From: Candidatus Lindowbacteria bacterium RIFCSPLOWO2_12_FULL_62_27
GTDB lineage: Bacteria > Lindowbacteria > 2-12-FULL-62-27
Assembly: GCA_001784175.1 (NCBI GenBank)
Contig: MFPR01000004.1
Span: forward strand, 372,001-436,000
Length of the DNA stretch: 64,000 nt
Reading direction: 5' to 3'
Each line of letters begins with the position of its first letter. Position 1 is the first letter of the stretch. Shown here piece after piece: positions 32,186-41,901 of the stretch. Under the pieces are notes generated by a model. That model did no database searches. It saw only the letters and a list, made by a program, of their open reading frames with translations, and had not been told where the DNA came from. The translations under genes and the position numbers were made by a program.

Positions 32186-34437
32186 GAATTTTTGAACTTG
32201 CCCGCGAGATCGGCCGCAGCTCCAAGGAGATCATTCAGGAGGCGGCACGGCAGGGGATCACGCTCGCCAACCACATGGTCGCTGTGCCCGAGGAACTCGA
32301 ACGCAGCCTCCGGGCCGGCGTCGGGCCGGCGTCGGAGACGCCGGCACTTGAGGCGCCGGAGGCGCTGATCCGCGACGCCGGCACTTGGGGCGCCGGAGGC
32401 GCTGACCCGGCCGGCGCAAAACCGGCGGCGGCGCCTGTGACGCAGCCCGCGCCCACGCCCGTGACCAAGCCCGCGCCGGCAGTTGCGCCCCCGGTGGCTG
32501 CAACGCCCGCGCCCACGCCGAAGCCTGCGCCGAAGCCTGCGCCGACGCCCGCGCCGGCGCGTAAACCCGCGCCGCCCGCGGTCGCACCCGCGCCGGCGGC
32601 GAAGCCTGCGCCGCCCGCGGTCGCGCCCACGCCGGTCGCCAAAGCCCCCGCTCCGAAACCCGCCGTCCCGTTGAAAAAACTGGCGTTGCCCTTTCCGCTC
32701 CGCGTCGTGGATCTGTCGAAGGCGATCGACCGGCCGGCGGCGGAACTCGTGGGAAAACTCATGGGGATGGGCATGATGGTGTCCGCCAACGCCCCGCTCG
32801 ACCGGGACGCGGCCTTGCTCCTCTCAAACGAATACGGATATGAATTGGAACTCAAAGAGGAGGAAGCCGAGATTCCCGTCAGCCCCGTCGAGGAGACCGA
32901 GAAGGAGGATCCGAAGAATCTTCTGCCCCGGCCCCCCGTCGTCGTCGTGATGGGGCACGTCGACCACGGCAAAACGTCCATCCTCGACACGATCCGGCAC
33001 ACTCAGGTCGCCAAGGGCGAATTCGGCGGGATCACCCAGCACATCGGTGCGTACCGCGTGAAACTTCCGAACGGAAAATACATAGCGTTCCTCGACACGC
33101 CCGGCCACGAAGCCTTCACGGCCATGCGCGCGCGCGGCGGAAACGTTGCGGACATCGCGGTCCTGGTCGTCGCGGCCGAGGACGGGGTCATGCCGCAGAC
33201 GGTCGAGGCGATCAGCCACGCCCGGGCGGCGAAATTGCCGATCATCGTCGCCATGAACAAAATCGACAAACCCGAGGCCGACCGCCAGCGCGTCCTGAAG
33301 GGCCTGTCGGATCACGGGCTCAACCCGGAGGCCTGGGGCGGCGACACGGTGGTGGTGGAGGTTTCGGCGGTGAAAAAAACCGGAATCGACACGCTTCTCG
33401 ATATGATCGACCTTCAATCCGAAATGCTCAGTCTTAAGGCCAACCCGGACCGGCCCGCGACCGGAACGGTGATCGAATCGAAGCTGGAACGGGGACGCGG
33501 GCCGACCGCCACGGTCCTCGTGCAGAAGGGGACGCTGCGCGTGGGCGACATCTTCGTCTGCGGGTCGACCGCCGGCAAGGTCAAGGCGTTGATCGACGAA
33601 AACGGCAAGCGGATGGACCAGGCAGGTCCGTCCACGCCCTCGGAGGTTCTGGGATTTCAGGAAGCGCCCCAGGCCGGCGATCGTTTCAACGTGGTGGCGG
33701 ACGAGAAGACGGCCAAGGACATCGCCGAAGGCCGCGGATCGAGACGGAAAGACATGGCGCGCCGAAAGGCCGACGGGCCCCTGACGCTCGAGGCGATGAC
33801 GGAAAATTTGCGGGAGGGCGAAAAAACCGTTCTGCCACTCCTCCTCAAGACCGATGTGCAGGGCTCCCTCGAAGCGATCCGGGACGCGCTGGAGCGTCTT
33901 CGGAACGACGAGGTGCCGATCCAGGTCCTCCACGCGGCCCTGGGCGGGATCACGGAGAGCGACGTCCTTTTGGCCGCGGCCTCCGGCGCGACCGTCCTCG
34001 GCTTCAACGTCCGGCCGGACGAACGCGCCACCGCAACGGCCGATCGGGAAGAGGTGGATGTCCGGACGTATCGGATCATCTACGATCTTCTGGACGACGT
34101 CAAAAAAGCGGTGACCGGCCGGATGGCGCCCAAGACCGAGGAGCGGGTCATCGGCATGGCCGAGGTACGCAACGTATTCAAGATATCTCGGTTCGGCACC
34201 GTCGCCGGCTGTTTCGTCAAGGAGGGCAAGGTGGAGCGACGCGGGAAGATCCGGGTGGTGCGGGACGGCGCGATCGTGTACGAGGGGAAGATCGGCTCGC
34301 TCAAGCGGTTCAAGGACGATGTGCGGGAAGTCGAGAAGGGCTACGAGTGCGGGATCCTGATCGAAAACTACAACGACGTCAAAGTGGGCGACATACTAGA
34401 AATCATTCTGATTGAGGAGATGGCCCCGACCCTGTAG
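32182..34437 (+). CDS. infB: Translation initiation factor IF-2
   Basis: 751 residues. IF2-N domain ([21 protein letters not shown]), a Pro/Ala-rich linker to about 165, a second IF2-N-like domain ([21 protein letters not shown]), then the GTPase: [12 protein letters not shown] (G1), GGITQHIG (G2), DTPGHEAF (G3), NKID (G4), EVSAVKKTG (G5), and domains II-IV ending [14 protein letters not shown]. Delivers fMet-tRNA to the 30S subunit. The start of the linker (residues about 48-78) is made by a dispersed DNA repeat present also in two unrelated genes. Confidence 0.97.
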   Translation: MRIFELAREIGRSSKEIIQEAARQGITLANHMVAVPEELERSLRAGVGPASETPALEAPEALIRDAGTWGAGGADPAGAKPAAAPVTQPAPTPVTKPAPAVAPPVAATPAPTPKPAPKPAPTPAPARKPAPPAVAPAPAAKPAPPAVAPTPVAKAPAPKPAVPLKKLALPFPLRVVDLSKAIDRPAAELVGKLMGMGMMVSANAPLDRDAALLLSNEYGYELELKEEEAEIPVSPVEETEKEDPKNLLPRPPVVVVMGHVDHGKTSILDTIRHTQVAKGEFGGITQHIGAYRVKLPNGKYIAFLDTPGHEAFTAMRARGGNVADIAVLVVAAEDGVMPQTVEAISHARAAKLPIIVAMNKIDKPEADRQRVLKGLSDHGLNPEAWGGDTVVVEVSAVKKTGIDTLLDMIDLQSEMLSLKANPDRPATGTVIESKLERGRGPTATVLVQKGTLRVGDIFVCGSTAGKVKALIDENGKRMDQAGPSTPSEVLGFQEAPQAGDRFNVVADEKTAKDIAEGRGSRRKDMARRKADGPLTLEAMTENLREGEKTVLPLLLKTDVQGSLEAIRDALERLRNDEVPIQVLHAALGGITESDVLLAAASGATVLGFNVRPDERATATADREEVDVRTYRIIYDLLDDVKKAVTGRMAPKTEERVIGMAEVRNVFKISRFGTVAGCFVKEGKVERRGKIRVVRDGAIVYEGKIGSLKRFKDDVREVEKGYECGILIENYNDVKVGDILEIILIEEMAPTL
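32325..32412 (+). repeat. Dispersed double-hairpin element, tandem copies B1/B2 (in infB)
   Basis: A full unit at 32325-32374 (GCCGGCGTCGGAGACGCCGG, ACTTG, AGGCGCCGGAGGCGC, then a diverged end) is followed directly by a partial unit at 32374-32411 starting GACGCCGGCACTTGGGGCGC. Same strand as copies A and C. In the infB frame it encodes repeated [10 protein letters not shown]-type residues. Confidence 0.85.
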
Positions 34438-34450
34438 GGGCGGTCCAGCC

Positions 34451-34747
34451 GTGGCCTCGGGCCGACTCATGGGATTCCGCCTCAGATTCCAGTTCCCGGA
34501 CTGCCGGACCCTGAAGGATCGCCGGAGCCGGGTGGCAAGCCTGATCCAGTACGCGAAGGCGCGGCACGGATTTTCCGCCGCCGATTTCAGCGAGCCGCTC
34601 CAGCCGGATTATGCGGAAGTCGGGTTCGCCGCGGTCGGCCGGACCGTCGAGGAGATTCGCGGCCGGCTGGACCGCGTGATCGGCGCGGCGGAGAACAAAG
34701 GCGAAACGCATCTTCTGGGCGTCGAGGAATTCGCGCTGGAGGACTGA
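34451..34747 (+). CDS. ylxP: YlxP-like (DUF503) protein
   Basis: 98 residues from a GTG with a GGGGCGG site; an alternative ATG at 34469 would cut into the first strand. FRLRFQFPDCRTLKDRRSRVASLIQYAKARHGFSAADFSEPL and YAEVGFAAVGRTVEEIRGRLDRVIGAAE match the small DUF503 family, which sits between infB and rbfA in many bacteria. Function not established; probably ribosome-associated. Confidence 0.85.
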   Translation: MASGRLMGFRLRFQFPDCRTLKDRRSRVASLIQYAKARHGFSAADFSEPLQPDYAEVGFAAVGRTVEEIRGRLDRVIGAAENKGETHLLGVEEFALED

Positions 34748-34748
34748 C

Positions 34749-35114
34749 ATGCGATCGAAAGAAACGCGGATCGAACGGATGAACAAACAGCTCATGCGGG
34801 ATTTCTCCGACATCATCCGCACCGAACTCAAACTGCCGGAGTCGTTCAAGCTCCTCTCGGTCACCCGCGTGACCATGGCGCCGGACCAGTCCATGGCCAG
34901 GGTGTACGTGAGCCACCTGAAGGAGGGCGAAACGGCCCCGGCCGTGACCGCGCTCAATGCGAGGGCCTACGAAATCCGCGAATGCCTCATGCCGCGCCTC
35001 GCCTGGCGCAAGATCCCCACGGTGTCCTTTCACGAGGACGATTCTCTCAAACACGGATTCGAACTCATCCGGAAAATCGAGAGCCTCACCCGGCCCCCGG
35101 AGGCTGGCCCGTGA
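34749..35114 (+). CDS. rbfA: 30S ribosome-binding factor A
   Basis: 121 residues: RIERMNKQLMRDFSDIIRTELK, then LLSVTRVTMAPDQSMARVYVSHL and the KH-fold end LAWRKIPTVSFHEDDSLKHGFELIRKIESL. Binds 16S rRNA late in 30S maturation, together with RimP. Follows ylxP by 1 bp and overlaps truB (GTGA). Confidence 0.93.
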   Translation: MRSKETRIERMNKQLMRDFSDIIRTELKLPESFKLLSVTRVTMAPDQSMARVYVSHLKEGETAPAVTALNARAYEIRECLMPRLAWRKIPTVSFHEDDSLKHGFELIRKIESLTRPPEAGP

Positions 35115-35980
35115 GACCCTTTGGGATTCTGCCGATCCACAAACCGGCCGGATGGACTTCCCACGACGTCGTGGCCTTTGTCCGCAAGCGCTACAAATAC
35201 CCGAAAGTCGGCCACTCCGGAACCATCGACCCCTTCGGGACCGGCCTCTTGCTCCTCTGCGTCGGGCCCGCCACCAAACTCGCGCCGCATCTCGCCGATC
35301 TCTCCAAACGATACCGGGTCACGGTCCGGCTGGGCGTGACGACCGACACCTATGACATGACCGGCAAGGCCGTAAGCACGGCGGAGGTCCCGCCGGAGGT
35401 CGCGGACCGCATCGGGCCGACGATCATGAAATTCGTGGGCGAACACGACCAGGTGCCGCCGATGTATTCGGCGATCAAGATCAAGGGCAAGCCGATGTAC
35501 GAGCTGGCCCGGCAGGGCATCACAGTGACCCTGCCGCCGCGCCGGATCAAGATTTACGAGATCGTGATGGGCGAGATCAAACTTCCCCGCTTTTCCTTCG
35601 AAGTCCAGTGCGGCCCCGGCATGTATGTCCGCAGCCTCGCGCACGACGTCGGCCAGAATCTGGGATGCGGCGCAGCAGTGGAGGATTTGGCGAGGATCCG
35701 GATCGGAGATCTCACCCTGGACCGCGCCGTCGATCCAAAACAGCTTCCGGCCCAGCCCGTGATGCTGTCGCCCGACCAGCTCCTCACGGCGTGGCCCAAG
35801 GTCCGCCTGGGGGAACTCGAGGCGGGATTCGTGGCCGGCCATCCGATTTCTCTTTCCGTGTTGTTCGATCGGCCCGCGCTCGACACCGGCCAACTGGTGT
35901 TCGCCGTCGGCCGAAACGGGCTCTGCGGCTTCGGGGAAGTCAAGGGCGGCAAGATCCATCCGAAAGGCGCGTTTGTCTAA
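35111..35980 (+). CDS. truB: tRNA pseudouridine(55) synthase
   Basis: 289 residues from a GTG overlapping the rbfA stop. PIHKPAGWTSHDVVAFVRKRYKYPKVGHSGTIDPFGTGLLLLCVG includes the catalytic Asp (GTIDPFGTG); KRYRVTVRLGVTTDTYDMTG and FEVQCGPGMYVRSLAHDVGQNLGCGA follow. The PUA-like tail is present (VRLGELEAGFVAGHPISL...). Makes the T-loop pseudouridine of tRNAs. Confidence 0.95.
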   Translation: MRPFGILPIHKPAGWTSHDVVAFVRKRYKYPKVGHSGTIDPFGTGLLLLCVGPATKLAPHLADLSKRYRVTVRLGVTTDTYDMTGKAVSTAEVPPEVADRIGPTIMKFVGEHDQVPPMYSAIKIKGKPMYELARQGITVTLPPRRIKIYEIVMGEIKLPRFSFEVQCGPGMYVRSLAHDVGQNLGCGAAVEDLARIRIGDLTLDRAVDPKQLPAQPVMLSPDQLLTAWPKVRLGELEAGFVAGHPISLSVLFDRPALDTGQLVFAVGRNGLCGFGEVKGGKIHPKGAFV

Positions 35981-36884
35981 GCAGGCGTATGTGATGGCCA
36001 TCGGCATATTCGACGGCGTCCACCGGGGCCATCAGGCGATATTGCGCACGGCGCAAAAAGAGGCGCGGCGGCTCCGCGCGGCGCCGGCGGCGCTGACGTT
36101 CCCGGCCCATCCCAGCCGCGTGTTGAATCCCGGCCGGCCGGTGCCGCTGTTGCAGTCGTTCGAGCAGCGGTGTGACTGGATCCGCCGGTATGGGATCAAT
36201 TGGATTTTCCCCTTGCATTTTACGAAAAGTCTGTCTAAATTGACTCCCGCCGAGTTTGTGGATCGGCTGCTCTTTCGAAAGTGGAACCTCCGGGGCGTGG
36301 TGGTCGGCCGGGATTTCCGGTTTGGCCATCGCCGGGCCGGAACCGTTCGGACGCTGCGCGATCTCCTCGCGCGGCGAGACGCACAAGTCTTTTCGGTCGA
36401 TCCGGTCCGGTGCGGGGGCGGGGTGGCGCAGAGCACCGCCGTTCGCCGGCTTCTCCAGGCGGGCCGCCTTCCGGATGCGGTCCGCATGTTGGGCCATCCG
36501 TTCGAGCTGGCCGGCAGGGTCGTAAAAGGCGCCGGCATGGGACGCCGGCTCGGCGCGCGGACGATCAATCTGCGGCTCGAGAGCAATCTCATGCCGCGGC
36601 ATGGCGTTTACGCCGGGTGGCTCCGGCCGGCGCGTGGTTCCAAGCGGCCCATAGTGATGAACCTTGGCGTGGCGCCGACCGTTCACAGGGGCCGGGGTGT
36701 TCGATTGGAAACCCATGTTCTGGATGGGCGGCCGGTCGGGTTCAGGCCGGGGATCCGCCTGACGGTGGAAGTGGCCCGGTTTCTTCGGCCGGAACGGAAA
36801 TTTTCGTCGCTGGCGGCGCTCAGGCGCGCGATTCAGCGGGACATTCGGCGGGCGAAAAAAGAAATGAGGAATAAAAGAGACTAA
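35973..36884 (+). CDS. ribF: Bifunctional riboflavin kinase / FAD synthetase
   Basis: About 303 residues from a TTG overlapping the truB stop; the ATG at 35994 (MAIGIFDGVHRGH) is an equally possible start. IGIFDGVHRGHQAIL is the nucleotidyltransferase HxGH site, VVVGRDFRFGHRRAGT and STAVRRLLQAGRLPDAVRMLGHPFELAGRVVKG the linker, and NLRLESNLMPRHGVYAGW plus VMNLGVAPTV the flavokinase part. Supplies FMN and FAD. Usual neighbour of truB and rpsO. Confidence 0.92.
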   Translation: MSKQAYVMAIGIFDGVHRGHQAILRTAQKEARRLRAAPAALTFPAHPSRVLNPGRPVPLLQSFEQRCDWIRRYGINWIFPLHFTKSLSKLTPAEFVDRLLFRKWNLRGVVVGRDFRFGHRRAGTVRTLRDLLARRDAQVFSVDPVRCGGGVAQSTAVRRLLQAGRLPDAVRMLGHPFELAGRVVKGAGMGRRLGARTINLRLESNLMPRHGVYAGWLRPARGSKRPIVMNLGVAPTVHRGRGVRLETHVLDGRPVGFRPGIRLTVEVARFLRPERKFSSLAALRRAIQRDIRRAKKEMRNKRD

Positions 36885-37148
36885 ATGGAAAAGAAAGCAA
36901 AAGAGAAAGTGATCGGAGACTACAGGGTGCATGACACGGACACCGGGTCCGCGGATGTGCAGGTGGCGCTCCTCACGGAGCGGATCAAATCGCTCACGGA
37001 GCATCTCCAGGCACATCCGAAGGACCACAGCTCGCGCCGCGGCCTTTTGCGGATGGTCGGCCGGCGCCGCCAGCTTCTGAGCCACCTCAGAAACAGCGAG
37101 CTGGGCCGGTATCGAAACGTCGTCAAGCGCCTGGGTCTTCGGAAATAA
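36885..37148 (+). CDS. rpsO: 30S ribosomal protein S15
   Basis: 87 residues starting right after the ribF stop. [50 protein letters not shown] is the S15 signature. Binds the central domain of 16S rRNA. Adjacent to pnp, with a structured gap between them as in enterobacteria. Confidence 0.97.
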   Translation: MEKKAKEKVIGDYRVHDTDTGSADVQVALLTERIKSLTEHLQAHPKDHSSRRGLLRMVGRRRQLLSHLRNSELGRYRNVVKRLGLRK

Positions 37149-37158
37149 GTTCGAGTCT

Positions 37159-37334
37159 CCTGTCTCTGCGAGACAGGCCAATTTCGGGGGAGAGTGGGAA
37201 CCGGAAAGAGATTGCCGTATTTTAGGCAAGCGGCCATGTGAAGTGTCAATTGTAGATTGCGGACCATCCGGCCGGGTGATCCGCAATCAACAGTTGACGC
37301 CACGTTCGCGTTCCCTTAAAGGTTTCCACTCTCC
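37159..37334 (+). promoter_or_regulatory. Structured rpsO-pnp intercistronic leader
   Basis: Three nested or successive inverted repeats fill the 213-bp gap. CCTGTCTC/GAGACAGG (37159-37166, 37170-37177) is a hairpin just after rpsO. GGAGAGTGGGAACC (37189-37202) pairs with GGTTTCCACTCTCC (37321-37334), one mismatch, closing a long stem. Inside it GTCAATTGTAGATTGCGGA (37245-37263) pairs with TCCGCAATCAACAGTTGAC (37280-37298), 17 of 19. A long double-stranded leader ahead of pnp recalls RNase III-dependent autocontrol of E. coli pnp. Confidence 0.6.
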
Positions 37335-37361
37335 ACCTTGATCAATGGAAAGGAACCACCC

Positions 37362-39656
37362 ATGAAAGAAGTATCACTTGAAATCGGAGGGCGCACGCTG
37401 ACCCTCACCCAGGGCCTCGTCGCCAAACAGGCCAACGGCTCCGTCCTGGTCCGCTACGCCGACAGCCTCATTCTCTCCTGCGCGTGCGCGGAACCAAAAC
37501 CGGAGGAGGGCAAGGATTTTCTGCCGCTCACCGTGGAATACCGCGAGAAGACCTACTCCGCCGGAATGATTCCGGGCGGATTCATCAAGCGCGAGGGCCG
37601 GCCGTCGGACCGCGAGACGCTGGTGTGCCGGCTGACCGATCGGCCGCTGCGGCCGCTGTTTCCGGAAGGATATTTCAACGACGTCCAGATCGCGACCTAC
37701 GCCATTTCGACCGATTTGAGTTCTCCGCCGGACGTCATGTCCATCATCGGCGCCTCGACTGCGCTTTTGGTGTCCGACATTCCCTTTACGACCGCCGTCG
37801 GCGCCGTACGGGTGGCGCGGCTGAACGGGCAGTACAAGATCAATCCCTCGACCGAGGAGATCGATGCGGCCGAGCTGGAGCTGGTCGTGGCCGGGACCCG
37901 GACCGACATCGCGATGGTGGAGGGCGCCGCGCGGCAGGTTTCCGAGGACGTGGTGCTGGAGGGGCTGAAACTGGCGCAGGCCGAGATCGCGAAAATTTGC
38001 GAGGCCCAGGAGACTCTGCGGCGGGCCGTGGGCAAACCAAAGGCTGCAGTGATTTCGCCGGCCAAGACCGCCGGACTGTCGGCGCTCGTGGAGGAATCGG
38101 CCGCGGCGCGCCTGTCGAAGGCGCTCGTAATCCCGACGAAACTCGAGCGGTACGCCGAGGTCAACAAAATCGAGGATGAGACGCTGGCCGCCGCCGCCGG
38201 AAAACTCGGCGTGGAACGGGAAGCCATCGAGCTGGAGGCCAAGGGTATTCTCGAAGACATCAAGAGCCGCATTGTCCGCGCGAATATTCTGGAGCGCAAA
38301 CAGCGCAACGACGGCCGCGGGCTCGACGACGTCCGGCCGATCGACATCAAGCTCGGGTTTCTGCCGCGCGCCCACGGCTCGGCCCTCTTCACGCGGGGCG
38401 AGACCCAGGCCCTCGCCGTCGTGACGCTCGGCACGGCCGACGACGAGCAGCGGATGGACGACGTCTACGGCGAGCGGTCGAAACGGTTCTATCTCCATTA
38501 TTATTTTCCGCCCTTTTCCGTCGGCGAAACCGGCCGGTACGGCGGGCAGGGCCGGCGCGAGATCGGGCACGGCATGCTGGCCGAGAAATCGCTGCGGTCG
38601 TTGCTTCCGACCGAAATCGATTTCCCCTACGCCGTGCGGCTTGTGTCAGACATTCTGGAGTCGAACGGCTCCTCGTCCATGGCCTCGGTCTGCGGCGGGT
38701 CGCTGGCGCTCATGGACGCCGGCGTGCCGGTGCCGGCCCACGTCGCGGGCGTCGCGATGGGCCTCGTGAAAGAGGGAGACCGGGTGGCCATCCTGACCGA
38801 CATCCTCGGCGACGAGGACCATCTGGGCGACATGGACTTCAAGGTCGCCGGGACGCGGCAGGGCGTGACGGCCATTCAGATGGACATCAAAATCGGCGGG
38901 ATTTCCGTCGACCTCATGCGGATGGCCCTCGAGAAGGCGAACCGCGCGCGGTTGCACATTCTGGAAAAAATGGAAGCCGCCATCTCCAAGGCCCGGCCGG
39001 ACATTTCGCCCTACGCGCCCCGCGTGTTCATGATGACCGTGCCGAAGGACAAGATCGGCGACATCATCGGGCCCGGCGGCAAGAACATCCGGGCCATCAT
39101 CGAGGAGACCGGCGTCAAGATCGACATCGAGGACGACGGCACCGTGCGGATTTATTCCGAAGACGAAAAAAGCGCGTCGGCTGCAAAGGAACGCGTCCAC
39201 ATGATGATCGCGGAACCGGAACTCGGCCGCGTTTACCAGGGGAAGGTCGTCCGCGTGGTGGAATTCGGCGCGTTTTGCGAACTCATGCCGGGCCACGAGG
39301 GACTCTGCCACATCTCCGAACTTCAGGAGGCCCGCACGGAACGGGTGGAGGACGTCCTGAAGGAAGGCGACATCACGCCCGTCAAGCTGATCGAAATCGA
39401 CCATCTCGGCCGATTGCGCCTCTCGCGCGTGGCCGCGATCCGCGAAATCGAGGGCAAGCCGCCGTTGCCGACAAGACCTCGCGGCGGCGATCGCGGAGAC
39501 CGCGATGGCGACCGGGGACGCCGGCCGGACCGCGGCGACAGGCCTCGCTTCGACCGCGGCCGGTCTGACCGCCCGGACCGCCGTAGCGACCGCCCACGTG
39601 AGGGATACCAGGGCGGCCGGCCGGGAGGCCCGACCCCCGTGAACACGGGAGCCTGA
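37362..39656 (+). CDS. pnp: Polyribonucleotide nucleotidyltransferase (PNPase)
   Basis: 764 residues from the ATG preceded by GGAAAGGA. Two RNase PH domains: LVRYADSLILSCACAEPKPEEGKDFLPLTVEYREKTYSAGMIPGGFIKREGRPSDRETL and GSALFTRGETQALAVVTLGTADDEQRMDDVYG, with SNGSSSMASVCGGSLALMDAGV and ILGDEDHLGDMDFKVAGT carrying the phosphate and metal sites. KH (IGDIIGPGGKNIRAIIEETGVKIDIEDDG) and S1 (GRVYQGKVVRVVEFGAFCELMPGHEGLCHIS) follow; the tail is Arg/Gly/Asp-rich. RNA 3'-5' decay. Confidence 0.97.
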   Translation: MKEVSLEIGGRTLTLTQGLVAKQANGSVLVRYADSLILSCACAEPKPEEGKDFLPLTVEYREKTYSAGMIPGGFIKREGRPSDRETLVCRLTDRPLRPLFPEGYFNDVQIATYAISTDLSSPPDVMSIIGASTALLVSDIPFTTAVGAVRVARLNGQYKINPSTEEIDAAELELVVAGTRTDIAMVEGAARQVSEDVVLEGLKLAQAEIAKICEAQETLRRAVGKPKAAVISPAKTAGLSALVEESAAARLSKALVIPTKLERYAEVNKIEDETLAAAAGKLGVEREAIELEAKGILEDIKSRIVRANILERKQRNDGRGLDDVRPIDIKLGFLPRAHGSALFTRGETQALAVVTLGTADDEQRMDDVYGERSKRFYLHYYFPPFSVGETGRYGGQGRREIGHGMLAEKSLRSLLPTEIDFPYAVRLVSDILESNGSSSMASVCGGSLALMDAGVPVPAHVAGVAMGLVKEGDRVAILTDILGDEDHLGDMDFKVAGTRQGVTAIQMDIKIGGISVDLMRMALEKANRARLHILEKMEAAISKARPDISPYAPRVFMMTVPKDKIGDIIGPGGKNIRAIIEETGVKIDIEDDGTVRIYSEDEKSASAAKERVHMMIAEPELGRVYQGKVVRVVEFGAFCELMPGHEGLCHISELQEARTERVEDVLKEGDITPVKLIEIDHLGRLRLSRVAAIREIEGKPPLPTRPRGGDRGDRDGDRGRRPDRGDRPRFDRGRSDRPDRRSDRPREGYQGGRPGGPTPVNTGA

Positions 39657-39663
39657 TCGGTTT

Positions 39664-41898
39664 ATGACCCGCCGGCATCTCGTCGGCGCCAGTCTCATCT
39701 TGCTCGGCCTCATGCTGGCCGTCAGTCTGGCCAGCTACACCGAAACCGATTGGCCGCAATCCTCGATCCCCCAGGTTCAGAACCTCTGCGGGAGATTCGG
39801 CGCGTACGTCTCTTACTGGCTGGTTTTATTTTTCGGCCGCACTGCGTGGTTCGGGCCGCTCGCCGCAATCTGGATCGGTGTCCTGCAGATCCGCGGCGTG
39901 GACGACGCGAAATCCGCGACGCCCCACTGGCGGCAGCCCGCCGTGTCCATGGCGCTCCTGTTCTGTTTCCTGAGCGGCACGCTTCACCAGATCTGGCCGG
40001 AACGCGGCGGGCCCGGCGGAACCATGGGCGCGTGGCTCAATGACCGGCTGCAATACGTCTTTGGCGGCGTCGGAACGGCCTTCATCCTGTTTTTTGCGGG
40101 CATGATCGGCGCGGCGGGGCTCCTGCCGCAGAAATATTTGAAGAGGGCGGCGGATCACATGAAAGCGTGGCCGCAGCGCCTATGGACGCAGGTCAAGGAC
40201 ATGGTCGCCGCTCGCCGCGGGCAGCGCCCGCCCATCCCCATCAGGCCGGTGACGCAGGTGGAAGCGGTGGAGAGTTCACCGGTCATCGCAGAATCGGCGA
40301 CGGCCGCGCCGGTACAGACGCCTTTCGTGATGAAAACCATTCCCTTCCCCGGCCCCGCCGCCAAACCGCCGACGGTCTCGAAGCTGCCGGCGCCGGAACC
40401 CGTGCCGGACTTCGAGACCCCGGAGGAACGCGAATTCCAGAAATCCCTCGCGAAATATCGCACGCCCCCGCTCGAACTTTTGAAGTGGCCGCCGGACACC
40501 GACATCGGCCAGGACCAGAAAGTGCTGCAGAACGCCGGCCAGATCCTCGAAAACACTCTGAAAAATTTTGGGATCGACGCGCAGGTCACGCAGATCGTCC
40601 CGGGGCCCACCGTCACCCTCTACGAAGTGCTTCCGGCGGCCGGCGTGGCCGTCAACCGGATCGCCGCGCGCGAGGCGGACCTCAAACTCGCGCTGGCCGC
40701 AAACGCGCTGCGGATCGTCGCGCCGATTCCCGGCAAGTCGGTCGTCGGCGTCGAAGTACCGAATCCCAAACCCGCCCTCGTCAAAATCCGGGAGCTTCTC
40801 GCGTTCGAAAAATTTACGCCGGGGTCCTTCACGCTGCCCTTCGCGCTCGGCAAGGACATTCTCGGCAAGTCGGTCATCGTCGATTTGCAGAAGATGCCGC
40901 ACGTGCTCATCGCAGGCGCGACCGGGTCCGGGAAATCCATCTGCGTCGCGAATCTCCTCATCACGCTCCTCTACCGCATGACGCCCGCGCAGCTTCGGCT
41001 GATCCTGATCGACCCCAAGCGCGTCGAGCTGTCGGTGTTCGGCGAGATCCCGCATCTTCTGGCGCCGCCAATCCTCGACGCCAAGGACGCGTTGCGCGCG
41101 TTCAAGTGGCTGACCACCGAAATGGAAAGCCGCCTCAATACCCTGTCCGACAGCGGCGCCAAGAAAATTGAAAGTTACAACCTCGAACAGGAACGGCTGG
41201 GACTTGCGCCCATGCCCTACATCGTGCTCGTCGTCGACGAACTCGCCGACCTCATGCTGGCCGACCACCGCTCGGTCGAGGACGCGATCACGCGGCTGGC
41301 GCAACTGTCCCGCGCGGTCGGCATTCACCTCGTGCTGGCGACCCAGCGGCCCAGCGTCGACGTCATCACCGGACTCATCAAGGCCAATATGCCGGCCCGG
41401 ATCGGGTTCAAGGTTTCCTCGCAGTTCGATTCGCAGACCATCCTCGGCGCCAAAGGCGCCGAGTCGCTGGTGGGGCGCGGCGACATGCTGTTTCAATCGC
41501 CTCACGATCCCAACCCCATCCGCCTGCAGGGCGCGTACGTGGACGAGGAGGAAATCCACCGCGTGGTCGATTTCATCCGCGGCCAGATGAAACCGCTCTA
41601 CGCCGATCTTGACAGCGTGCCGGACAACCTGATGGTCGCCGTGGACGCGGACGTCTCGAGGGCGATCGGAGAAAGCGCCGAAGAGATCGATCCGCAGTTG
41701 TACGACGCGTCCAAACGATTTATCATCCACATTCGAAAGGGGTCGACCTCCATGCTGCAGAAAAAATTCCGGATCGGGTTCAACAAGGCCCAAAAGATCA
41801 TGGAAATGCTGGAAAAGGACGGCGTGGTCGGCCCTCACAAGGGACCCACGCCGAGAGACGTGCTGGTCGGCCCCCCCAGTCCGGTGGCGGAGGAGTAG
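39664..41898 (+). CDS. ftsK: DNA translocase FtsK
   Basis: 744 residues. Four predicted N-terminal membrane segments up to about residue 160 (LVGASLILLGLMLAVSLAS, YWLVLFFGRTAWFGPLAAIW, VSMALLFCFLSGTL, AFILFFAGMIGAAGLL), a Pro/Ala linker, then the motor: HVLIAGATGSGKSICVANLL (Walker A), YIVLVVDELADLMLA (Walker B) and ATQRPSVDVITGLIKANMPARIGFKVSS. The gamma winged helix at the end (STSMLQKKFRIGFNKAQKIMEMLEKDGVVGP) reads KOPS-type sites. Chromosome segregation at the septum. Confidence 0.96.
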   Translation: MTRRHLVGASLILLGLMLAVSLASYTETDWPQSSIPQVQNLCGRFGAYVSYWLVLFFGRTAWFGPLAAIWIGVLQIRGVDDAKSATPHWRQPAVSMALLFCFLSGTLHQIWPERGGPGGTMGAWLNDRLQYVFGGVGTAFILFFAGMIGAAGLLPQKYLKRAADHMKAWPQRLWTQVKDMVAARRGQRPPIPIRPVTQVEAVESSPVIAESATAAPVQTPFVMKTIPFPGPAAKPPTVSKLPAPEPVPDFETPEEREFQKSLAKYRTPPLELLKWPPDTDIGQDQKVLQNAGQILENTLKNFGIDAQVTQIVPGPTVTLYEVLPAAGVAVNRIAAREADLKLALAANALRIVAPIPGKSVVGVEVPNPKPALVKIRELLAFEKFTPGSFTLPFALGKDILGKSVIVDLQKMPHVLIAGATGSGKSICVANLLITLLYRMTPAQLRLILIDPKRVELSVFGEIPHLLAPPILDAKDALRAFKWLTTEMESRLNTLSDSGAKKIESYNLEQERLGLAPMPYIVLVVDELADLMLADHRSVEDAITRLAQLSRAVGIHLVLATQRPSVDVITGLIKANMPARIGFKVSSQFDSQTILGAKGAESLVGRGDMLFQSPHDPNPIRLQGAYVDEEEIHRVVDFIRGQMKPLYADLDSVPDNLMVAVDADVSRAIGESAEEIDPQLYDASKRFIIHIRKGSTSMLQKKFRIGFNKAQKIMEMLEKDGVVGPHKGPTPRDVLVGPPSPVAEE

Positions 41899-41901
41899 GG
41901 A

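Noticed and set aside
30012-34400. Long minus-strand open frames opposite rimP, nusA and infB.
   Set aside because: They arise from GC-rich codon bias; no start sites or recognisable domains.
37149-37180. GTTCGAGTCTCC after rpsO resembles a tRNA T-arm.
   Set aside because: No acceptor, D or anticodon stem can be built around it.
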